Below, one piece after another: positions 1 through 5,123 of a stretch of DNA of 5,828 bases (position 1 is the stretch's first letter; each line of letters starts with the position of its first letter). The stretch is from NCBI GenBank assembly GCA_027080445.1, contig JALWRY010000234.1, positions 1 through 5,828 on the forward strand, given 5' to 3'. The notes beneath the pieces were generated by a model. The model was not told the DNA's origin and made no database searches. It saw only the letters and a program-made list of their open reading frames with translations. This DNA comes from Thiohalobacter sp. Its GTDB lineage: Bacteria; Pseudomonadota; Gammaproteobacteria; DSM-19610. Position numbers and translations under genes: made by a program.

Positions 1-105
1 ATATTGCAGCTCAATCTATTTGAAAAGCGTGATCTGATGGCGCTGCTCAGAGGTGATCCACCGCGCGATAACCAACCCGATGTTAATCAGATGGTTTTGC
101 TGTGA
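1..105 (+). CDS. 3' end of IS4-family transposase (cut by window edge)
   Basis: An open frame runs from the first base to a TGA at 103-105 and gives 34 residues, including LQLNLFEKRDLMALL. This resembles the C-terminal tail of IS4-family DDE transposases, where a hydrophobic LQLNLF segment followed by RRDL or KRDL closes the protein. The catalytic DDE core would lie outside the window to the left, so neither activity nor completeness can be judged. The identification rests on remembered tail similarity and on the inverted-repeat-like sequence just after the stop. It could also be a decayed remnant. The next gene starts 52 bases after this stop. Confidence 0.65.
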   Translation: MLQLNLFEKRDLMALLRGDPPRDNQPDVNQMVLL

Positions 106-108
106 AAG

Positions 109-125
109 TTAACGGGACAGCAGTG
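109..125 (+). repeat. Probable right terminal inverted repeat of the IS4-type element
   Basis: TTAACGGGACAGCAGTG lies four bases after the transposase stop. Read outward-in it is CACTGCTGTCCCGTTAA, which resembles ends of IS4-family elements. The left end is not in the window, so pairing and the target duplication cannot be tested. The exact boundary, at or a base or two beyond 125, is uncertain. Confidence 0.5.
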
Positions 126-157
126 ATACCCACTCAATACCGCAAGAGGATACTAAA

Positions 158-754
158 ATGCAGTTTCACCCAGCGAAATACATCCGGAAGCCCTTCATAG
201 TTTGTGCATTACTGGGCTTCGCCCACATGGCTGCCGCTGAGGATGCCGCCCCGGGCAACTACCGTATCGATCCGGCGCATTCGACCATACTGTTCAGCGT
301 AAGCCACCTCGGCACCAGTGAACTGACAGGCCGTTTTAACGATATTGAAGGAAGCTTTGTTCTGGATAAGGATAAAGCGTCAAAACTTGACGTGACCATC
401 AAAACAGCCAGCGTTGACACCAATCACGAAAAACGCGACGCACATTTACGCAGCCCCGATTTTTTTAATGTCAAACAGTACCCGGTGATGCGTTTTTCCG
501 CAGACAAGGTCAGCTACGACCCACAGGGCAAACCGACCAGGATTAACGGCAAACTGACCTTGCACGGCAAAACGAAACCCGTGACGTTTGTGGTATCGCC
601 TGTCGGTGCAGGCAAGGATCCCTGGGGCGGTTATCGGGCCGGGTTCAATGCCAGCACCACACTCAAACGCAGTGACTTCGGCATGAATTTCATGCCCGGC
701 GGTATCGGTGAGGAGGTTACCGTCGCGTTGAACATCGAGGCGACCAAAGAGTGA
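158..754 (+). CDS. YceI-family periplasmic protein
   Basis: This encodes a 198-residue secreted protein of the YceI family, whose beta-barrel (lipocalin-like) fold binds polyisoprenoid or other lipid-like ligands. The true ligand in most bacteria is unknown. A signal peptide is visible: KYIRK, a hydrophobic stretch at about 12-24, then AAA with likely cleavage after Ala27. The mature part shows family blocks in order: DPAHSTILFSVSHLG (38-52), SVDTNHEKRDAHLRSPDFF (85-103), GKLTLHGKTKPV (131-142) and RAGFNASTTLKRSDFGM (160-176). Length is close to the usual ~190. The ATG has a good Shine-Dalgarno site, AAGAGGA at 144-150, seven bases upstream. It heads a + strand run with a membrane protein and a zinc hydrolase. 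Its start lies only ~32 bases past the insertion-sequence end, so its original promoter is probably displaced. The family call is firm; the cellular role is not. Confidence 0.93.
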   Translation: MQFHPAKYIRKPFIVCALLGFAHMAAAEDAAPGNYRIDPAHSTILFSVSHLGTSELTGRFNDIEGSFVLDKDKASKLDVTIKTASVDTNHEKRDAHLRSPDFFNVKQYPVMRFSADKVSYDPQGKPTRINGKLTLHGKTKPVTFVVSPVGAGKDPWGGYRAGFNASTTLKRSDFGMNFMPGGIGEEVTVALNIEATKE

Positions 755-772
755 CGTGACGCTGAGCCGGCT

Positions 773-1555
773 ATGAGCCCTTATCTGTTGATCGTCATTC
801 AAAGCATTGCCTTACCCTTTGGTCTGTCCAGCCTGTTGTCAGGGTCGGGCTTGCACAAGAACGTGCACCGGGTAATCGGCAGTGTCCTGATCTGGCTGGC
901 CGCGTATGCCTGGATTATCCAATGGCCGGCGTTTCCTCCCGGAGAGGCTGTAGACGGGTTGTGGCTGTTACTTGTCGCGAGTGTTGCGGCAGGCTACACC
1001 ACACATCGCCGCGTGCGATGGTTGTTCCGGACAGCGGTATTTCTGACCGCGATCATCGCTATCGCCTGGCCGGTACTGCGCTACCAGCCTTCCATTGCGC
1101 TGGCAGCTGAACTGGTCACTATAATCGTTACCGGTAGTGTTCTTTTCAGCTATGCGGAGCGCATACCCCCGCCAGCACCTGCGCTTACCCTCGTGATACA
1201 GGCAACCGGACTCGCCATTGCCAGCGCATTGAGCAGCAGCCTGCTGGTCGGTCAGTTGTCGGCGGCGTTGGCGGCGGTTACCGGCGCCAGCGTCATTCCC
1301 GAAATACGTGACCGGTTGCACAAAACCCCGTTTGACGTACAACAGAGACTGGCCTTTCTTGCGCTGTACCTGGGCCTGCTGGCCATCGCCAGACTCTATG
1401 CGGAATTGCCACCGGCCACGACTGCGCTCCTGCTGGCCAGTGCAATCTTCAGCACACTTGCGCCATGGCGCCACAGCTGGGCGATCAGCCTGCTGCTGAA
1501 CGCCGGCGCTATCGGGCTGGTGATATTGAACAGCGATAACAACGCCTATTACTGA
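773..1555 (+). CDS. Polytopic inner-membrane protein, function unknown
   Basis: I do not recognise this 260-residue protein. It is very hydrophobic, with about eight to ten likely membrane segments near residues 4-22, 31-51, 62-77, 87-102, 107-127, 136-156, 158-175, 193-211, 215-230 and 236-253. Charged loops are short: HKNVHR (28-33), HRRVR (78-82), and the longest, PEIRDRLHKTPFDVQQR (176-192), which by the positive-inside rule is probably cytoplasmic. No soluble domain, metal-binding cluster or transporter signature stands out. The ATG is the only start available after the in-frame yceI stop. It lies 18 bases past that stop with only a weak ribosome site, which suggests translational coupling to yceI. 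Position between two secreted proteins points to an envelope role, but this is inference. Confidence 0.8.
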   Translation: MSPYLLIVIQSIALPFGLSSLLSGSGLHKNVHRVIGSVLIWLAAYAWIIQWPAFPPGEAVDGLWLLLVASVAAGYTTHRRVRWLFRTAVFLTAIIAIAWPVLRYQPSIALAAELVTIIVTGSVLFSYAERIPPPAPALTLVIQATGLAIASALSSSLLVGQLSAALAAVTGASVIPEIRDRLHKTPFDVQQRLAFLALYLGLLAIARLYAELPPATTALLLASAIFSTLAPWRHSWAISLLLNAGAIGLVILNSDNNAYY

Positions 1556-1585
1556 CGCCTCTTCATTACCAAAAGGACACGTTTT

Positions 1586-2515
1586 ATGACTATCGGGAAA
1601 ATCTGGATCGGCTTTATCACACTTACCCTGGTATGGGGGATGTTCGCCTCAACACCGACAATGGCTGCGGCTGCTCAACCGCAGAATCGTGACGACGATG
1701 TCGAATGGTATTCAATCGCCAACAATGTGTATCAGTTGCGTTATGAACACCACTACACTCTGTTTGTAGTAACAGACAAGGGTGTTGTTGCTTTTGATCC
1801 GTTATCGGATGAAGCCGCAGAACACTATGTCCATGCAATAAAGACTGTTGCACCCGGTCAACCCTTACTGGCTGTCATCTATTCGCACTGGCACACCGAC
1901 CATGCAACCGGGGCTAACGTGCTGCGCCGGGCGTTCGGCGGCGATGTCCCCATTATTGCGCACGAAAGAACCCTCGCACGCCTGAAAGAACTGGATGATA
2001 ATGCCATCCCTTTGCCGACCCGCACCGTTACCGACAAGGGAGAAACCCTCCGCTTTGGCGATACCGACATCGAGTTGCACTACATCGGTTATGGACATAC
2101 CGATACCCTGCTGGTAGCGCGCCTGCCCAAACAGAAAATGGTCTACGTCGTGGACTTTGCCAGCCGCGATTCGGTGGGGTGGCGGGAAATGCCGGGCTGG
2201 CCACTGGACGAGCTGATTGCCATGCAGCGGCGTCTGCTCGACCTGGATTTCGACAAGGTCGCATTCGGTCATGGAAGAGCCGGTCCGGGCGACCGGGAAA
2301 CCATCAAACGCCAGACCCTCTACTACGAAAACCTGCTTGGCGAAGCCAGATCAGCGATCAGAGAGGGCTTGTCGGAAGATGACGCGGTGATACGCGCCGC
2401 GTATGACCTGCCACAGTATCGGGGTTGGGGTAACTACAAACGATGGTTCCGGCTGAACGTACGCGGAGCCTACCGGTGGGTGCAGGAACACGAATCACCG
2501 GTAAAGCATCGATAA
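1586..2515 (+). CDS. Secreted metallo-beta-lactamase-fold hydrolase
   Basis: This 309-residue protein has an N-terminal signal peptide: a short basic start, a hydrophobic core at about 6-22, and a likely cut after the TMAAAA run near residue 30. It then has a complete metallo-beta-lactamase-fold domain. The zinc motif HWHTDH is at 101-106, the third ligand is His171 in GYGHTDT, the bridging acid is Asp190 in VVDF, and the last is His229 in FGHG. This is the set expected for a two-zinc hydrolase. The substrate cannot be read from the sequence; the superfamily covers lactamases, thioesterases, lactonases and SoxH or quinoprotein-relay type proteins. The C-terminal ~70 residues are helical-looking and rich in Arg and Tyr. 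The ATG follows AAAAGGA (1571-1577) by eight bases and lies 30 bases after the membrane-protein stop, so it probably belongs to the same transcript. It is likely periplasmic, like the YceI protein upstream. Confidence 0.9.
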   Translation: MTIGKIWIGFITLTLVWGMFASTPTMAAAAQPQNRDDDVEWYSIANNVYQLRYEHHYTLFVVTDKGVVAFDPLSDEAAEHYVHAIKTVAPGQPLLAVIYSHWHTDHATGANVLRRAFGGDVPIIAHERTLARLKELDDNAIPLPTRTVTDKGETLRFGDTDIELHYIGYGHTDTLLVARLPKQKMVYVVDFASRDSVGWREMPGWPLDELIAMQRRLLDLDFDKVAFGHGRAGPGDRETIKRQTLYYENLLGEARSAIREGLSEDDAVIRAAYDLPQYRGWGNYKRWFRLNVRGAYRWVQEHESPVKHR

Positions 2516-2533
2516 AACCCGGATCAGGCACGT

Positions 2534-2570
2534 CTTCAAGGCTCAGTTCGCTCAATTGTTATCCTTGAAG
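2534..2570. other. Inverted repeat in the convergent gap; possible weak terminator
   Basis: CTTCAAGG at 2534-2541 and CCTTGAAG at 2563-2570 form a perfect 8-bp dyad with a 21-base loop. It lies 19 bases after the hydrolase stop, between convergent genes. Neither side has a T-run, so it is not a standard intrinsic terminator. It may act as a weak RNA structure or be chance. The rest of the 123-base gap (2516-2638) shows no convincing gene. Confidence 0.3.
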
Positions 2571-2638
2571 TGTTGCCGGAGACGCTCGGCCATACAATCC
2601 TTATTAACCCGTAGCATCCGTGCACATGAAACAAGCGC

Positions 2639-3052
2639 CTAGACCACACCGAGCAGTACCAGGGCGAGTGTGACCTGTGCTACCACACCGGTGGCAAAAG
2701 CCAGTACACGGAGCACCGGGATACCCAGGGTAAAGACCACGTAGTGCGTCAGGCGGGCAAAGAAATAGACCAGGCAGGCGGTAACCGTTAGCGCACTGGT
2801 TATGCCCACAAGCTGAAGCGCCAGTACCAGCGGCGCGAAAATCACCAGGTTTTCGACAGCATTCTGATGCGCTCGCATCATACGGTCGGCCCAGGGTACG
2901 CGGGTAGCGGTTTCACCCTGTGGATCCCACAAGGCGACTAACGGACCCTGCTCCACCAGGCGGTTGAGAATGTAGGGCACCCACATGAGACCGGTCATCA
3001 GTACGGTCAGTGTCAGCCAGTAGAGTTCCGGGGAAAGGATATCGGTTTGCAT
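2639..3052 (-). CDS. MAPEG-family membrane protein
   Basis: This 137-residue integral membrane protein belongs to MAPEG (membrane-associated proteins in eicosanoid and glutathione metabolism), the family of microsomal glutathione transferases. The family block RAHQNAVENLVIFAPLVL is at 60-77, with the typical Arg60, Asn64 and Glu67. Four membrane segments are likely near 9-30, 66-84, 86-106 and 112-136, the usual count and length. The loop at 31-59 carries WDPQGETATRVPWADRMM. Many bacterial members are unstudied, so glutathione-dependent activity is expected from the family and not shown here. GAGAG at 3060-3064 lies seven bases before the ATG. The gene follows the GST gene by 31 bases on the same strand, so the two are probably co-transcribed. 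That pairing supports a glutathione-linked role. Confidence 0.9.
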   Translation of the reverse strand: MQTDILSPELYWLTLTVLMTGLMWVPYILNRLVEQGPLVALWDPQGETATRVPWADRMMRAHQNAVENLVIFAPLVLALQLVGITSALTVTACLVYFFARLTHYVVFTLGIPVLRVLAFATGVVAQVTLALVLLGVV

Positions 3053-3083
3053 GTCAAAGCTCTCGTTGTTGGTGATGGTAAAT

Positions 3084-3695
3084 TCAGTCCTGGTCCCCGG
3101 GCGGGTGGGGATAGGCCGGGCGTTGCTTCAGACGGGCAAGGTACGCCTGAAGGCCGGGATGTGACGTCAGAAACTCGGGAAACCACGCAAGGATATAGCC
3201 GACCATGATGTCAGCCGCGCTGAACTTGCCATCGACAAGGTATTCCTGATCCTTCACAGCGTTTTCCAGGACATCCAGCGCCTTCGTATAGCGGTTCTCC
3301 GCAAAGGGAATAATCGCCCTGACCGCCTGTTCCTCCGGGAGAATCCTGCCGTGCAGCAGCATTTCCCAGGCGGGACCTTCGAGGCTGGTGACAGCGAAGT
3401 ACATCCACTGGTCGAAGGCACGGCGGGCCGGCTGATCGGGCGCCGGCGCCAGCTCACTGCCGGGCACCGACTCTGCCAGCCACTGCACGATGGCCCCACT
3501 CTCGATCATCACTTCGCCATCGATGACCAGGGCGGGCAGTTGCCCCAGCGGGTGAATGGCCAGGTAATCCTCACGCTGCCCTTCTCCCTTGAACAGATCG
3601 ATGGGTTCTGTCCTGTACTTCAGATCCAGTTCTTCCAGTGCCCAGCGCACGCGCTCGGCCCGGCTCCCGGGCATGTAATACAAGGTCATTTCCAT
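3084..3695 (-). CDS. Glutathione S-transferase, soluble
   Basis: This 203-residue cytosolic GST conjugates or reduces electrophilic or peroxidic substrates with glutathione. The N-terminal thioredoxin-like domain (about 3-76) has LYYMPGSRAERVRWALEEL (5-23), where Ser11 is the likely glutathione-activating residue. The cis-proline is Pro54 in GQLPALVIDG, and Glu65-Ser66 in IESGAI contacts the gamma-glutamyl group in this family. The helical C-terminal domain follows, with the N-capping box Ser158-x-x-Asp161 in FSAADIMVGY. Length is normal. The first ATG is preferred because GGAGGTG (3700-3706) is well placed for it; a second ATG two codons on is less well spaced. It is divergent from the HxlR regulator and leads a pair with the MAPEG gene. 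A perfect dyad overlies its leader, so repression by HxlR is likely. The class and natural substrate cannot be assigned from sequence alone. Confidence 0.94.
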   Translation of the reverse strand: MEMTLYYMPGSRAERVRWALEELDLKYRTEPIDLFKGEGQREDYLAIHPLGQLPALVIDGEVMIESGAIVQWLAESVPGSELAPAPDQPARRAFDQWMYFAVTSLEGPAWEMLLHGRILPEEQAVRAIIPFAENRYTKALDVLENAVKDQEYLVDGKFSAADIMVGYILAWFPEFLTSHPGLQAYLARLKQRPAYPHPPGDQD

Positions 3696-3699
3696 CCGT

Positions 3700-3706
3700 C
3701 ACCTCC
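3700..3706 (-). promoter_or_regulatory. Strong ribosome binding site for the GST gene
   Basis: On the minus strand this reads GGAGGTG, a near-perfect Shine-Dalgarno sequence. It abuts the dyad at 3707-3731 directly. The spacing (GGAGG to ATG, six bases) favours the ATG at 3695 over the one two codons downstream. Confidence 0.75.
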
Positions 3707-3731
3707 AGTCACTTTCAAAATGAAAGTGACT
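3707..3731. promoter_or_regulatory. Perfect 25-bp dyad, likely HxlR operator O1
   Basis: AGTCACTTTCA (3707-3717), a central AAA, and TGAAAGTGACT (3721-3731) form a perfect inverted repeat with 11-bp arms. It lies between the GST ribosome site and a weak GST promoter (minus-strand TTGCAA at 3762-3757 and TAGGCT at 3739-3734, 17-bp spacer), so a bound protein would cover the predicted transcription start. HxlR proteins bind dyads as dimers next to their own genes, so the adjacent HxlR protein is the obvious candidate. Binding is inferred, not shown. Confidence 0.75.
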
Positions 3732-3743
3732 AAAGCCTAGACC

Positions 3744-3768
3744 AGTCACTTCACTTTTGCAAGTTAGT
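3744..3768. promoter_or_regulatory. Second, imperfect operator copy O2
   Basis: AGTCACTT (3744-3751), a 9-base spacer, then AAGTTAGT (3761-3768) repeats the geometry of O1. The left half-site is identical to that of O1, and the right half matches AAGTGACT at six of eight positions. The centre is 37 bp from that of O1. It ends one base before the -10 of the HxlR gene and spans the region where its -35 would be. It also contains the weak minus-strand -35 (TTGCAA). This fits autorepression plus control of the divergent promoter. Confidence 0.6.
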
Positions 3769-3769
3769 G

Positions 3770-3775
3770 TATACT
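3770..3775 (+). promoter_or_regulatory. Probable -10 element of the HxlR gene
   Basis: TATACT matches the sigma-70 -10 consensus at five of six positions and would start RNA near 3782, about 24 bases before the ATG. No good -35 is seen at 16-18 bp; the candidates there (around 3746-3752) are weak and fall inside O2. Confidence 0.55.
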
Positions 3776-3805
3776 GCTTTTTTATCTGAGCCTGAAGAGT
3801 CCTGA

Positions 3806-4165
3806 ATGACCGACTGCAAACGCTCCCGCTGCCCTGTCGCCTGCACCCTGGATCTGCTGGGTGACAAATGGACCCTGCTTGTCGTGCGCGACCTGCTGTT
3901 TGGCCGTCACACCTTCAAGGAACTGCAGGCCTCGGCGGAACGTATTCCCAGTAACATCCTGGCGGATCGGCTCAAACGACTGGAACGCGAAGGCATTTTA
4001 AGGAAACAGTTGTACCAGGAACGGCCTCCCCGTTATGCCTACCACCTGACTGACAAGGGACGTAGTCTGGGGCCGGTACTGCACGCCATGCTGAGCTGGG
4101 GCAGCACGCATGTGCCGGGGACGCTGAACAAGGAGGAAATTGACGCGTTACTGAACGCAGAATAG
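3806..4165 (+). CDS. HxlR-family winged-helix regulator with N-terminal cysteines
   Basis: This 119-residue MarR-like winged-helix protein is of the HxlR family. The core is CPVACTLDLLGDKWTLLVVRD (9-29, in two parts CPVACTLDLLGDKW and TLLVVRD), then FKELQAS (37-43), the recognition region IPSNILADRLKRLEREGIL (47-65), the wing with RYAYHLTDKGRSLGPVL (76-92) and a C-terminal dimerisation helix with MLSWG. Cys4, Cys9 and Cys13 lie close together at the N-terminus. Redox-sensing relatives such as YodB and HypR use an N-terminal cysteine to sense quinones or disulfide stress, so thiol sensing is plausible here. GAAGAG at 3794-3799 sits six bases before the ATG. It is divergent from GST-MAPEG, with two matching dyads between, so it is probably their repressor and its own. 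The family call is firm; the signal is inferred. Confidence 0.93.
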   Translation: MTDCKRSRCPVACTLDLLGDKWTLLVVRDLLFGRHTFKELQASAERIPSNILADRLKRLEREGILRKQLYQERPPRYAYHLTDKGRSLGPVLHAMLSWGSTHVPGTLNKEEIDALLNAE

Positions 4166-4172
4166 AACGGCA

Positions 4173-5075
4173 ATGAACGACGAACTTGGCAAACTTTATG
4201 ACCAGCTCATCGCACAACGCGTGCGGCAGGCAGACCCTTCAGGGATGAGCGGTATCGGTATCTATCATTGCCGGAAACCGCAATCCCTGCACGCGATACC
4301 GATTCACCAGGCGACCTTTATGCTGGTCATCAAAGGCCGCAAAGATGCCGAAGTCGACGGCTCGCAAGCCGTATCCGTCCGTCCGGGCGAACTGTTGATT
4401 CTGCCGGCGGACACAACACTCTGGATCGGCAATCAACCCCAGCAACAGCGCCGCGAATACCTGGCAATCGCACTGAGTTTCAGTCCGGATACAATACGTC
4501 ACTTCCGGCAAACCTACCCCGCTCACCTGGACGAATGGAACATCACGCCGCGTCTGCATGCCGCCGCGCCGCAGGCCGTGCTTGGCGCACTTCAACAGTG
4601 GCTGCGCTGGTGTCAACAGTATCCGGTCGATGCGTCGTTGCGCCAGCACCGCCAGATCGAAATCCTGCTCCTGCTGGCCCAGGCCGGTCTGGCAGGTAAC
4701 CTGCTTGCGCGTGAGCAACCGAGCTGGCGGCAACAGGTCTCCCAGTTGCTGGCGCAAGATACCTCGCGTAACTGGCAAATCGGCGATGTTTGCAACGCGC
4801 TCTGCATCAGCGAATCCTCACTGCGGCGCCGACTGCGCGTCGAGAACAGCCGTTTTCGAGAACTGCTGGAAGAAGTCCGGCTGGTCACCGGTCTATCCCT
4901 GTTACAGGAAACCTACTGGCCGGTAAGTCGTATTGCACAGACCGTCGGTTACCAGTCCCAATCGCGTTTCGGTGAACGCTTCAAGCAACGCTTCGGTATG
5001 ACGCCAACCGAACTCCGGCGCACGCGGTTTACCGAAAAAGGCGAAAATCCGGCGGTTGCAGGCGAACAGGCGTGA
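4173..5075 (+). CDS. AraC-family transcriptional regulator
   Basis: This 300-residue regulator has an N-terminal cupin-like sensing domain (about 35-130), with FMLVIKGRKDAEVDG (49-63) and VRPGELLILPADTTLWIGN (69-87), and a C-terminal double helix-turn-helix domain (about 184-285). The first helix-turn-helix is near 202-222 (QIGDVCNALCISESSLRRRL). The second carries the family signature from Ile254 to Pro278, including GYQSQSRFGERFKQRFG (259-275) and MTP. Length is typical. The effector is unknown. The ATG lies seven bases after the HxlR stop with only a weak ribosome site, so the two regulators are probably co-transcribed and translationally coupled. It may control the hydrolase downstream or the GST pair; the sequence does not say which. 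No separate operator for it was seen. Confidence 0.93.
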   Translation: MNDELGKLYDQLIAQRVRQADPSGMSGIGIYHCRKPQSLHAIPIHQATFMLVIKGRKDAEVDGSQAVSVRPGELLILPADTTLWIGNQPQQQRREYLAIALSFSPDTIRHFRQTYPAHLDEWNITPRLHAAAPQAVLGALQQWLRWCQQYPVDASLRQHRQIEILLLLAQAGLAGNLLAREQPSWRQQVSQLLAQDTSRNWQIGDVCNALCISESSLRRRLRVENSRFRELLEEVRLVTGLSLLQETYWPVSRIAQTVGYQSQSRFGERFKQRFGMTPTELRRTRFTEKGENPAVAGEQA

Positions 5076-5112
5076 TCCGCTTTTGCTAGAGTTCGCTGCA
5101 ACACTCACCACC

Positions 5113-5116
5113 GGAG
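5113..5116 (+). promoter_or_regulatory. Ribosome binding site supporting a TTG start
   Basis: GGAG lies seven bases before TTG at 5124. It is the only good Shine-Dalgarno site near the beginning of the hydrolase frame, and a start at this TTG gives a complete signal peptide. Confidence 0.6.
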
Positions 5117-5123
5117 ACCGCTC

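Noticed and set aside
968..1474. A 168-codon minus-strand frame inside the membrane-protein gene.
   Set aside because: Its composition (rich in Arg, Gln, Gly) looks like a shadow frame, while the plus frame has regular membrane segments and fits the operon spacing.
2358..2555. A 65-codon minus-strand frame starting with TTG after an AAGGA site, overlapping the hydrolase 3' end.
   Set aside because: Most of it lies opposite the hydrolase coding sequence, and the product resembles no known protein. The ribosome-like site alone is weak support.
2565..2598. Promoter-like TTGAAG and TACAAT on the plus strand in the convergent gap.
   Set aside because: The 22-base spacer is too long, and a promoter here would only transcribe antisense to the MAPEG gene.
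4239..4778. A 179-codon minus-strand frame inside the AraC gene.
   Set aside because: It lies wholly opposite a well-supported gene, and its product has no family features.
5056..5092. Possible promoter for the hydrolase gene (TTGCAG and TAGAGT).
   Set aside because: The 25-base spacing is outside the workable range, and the -10 match is only four of six.
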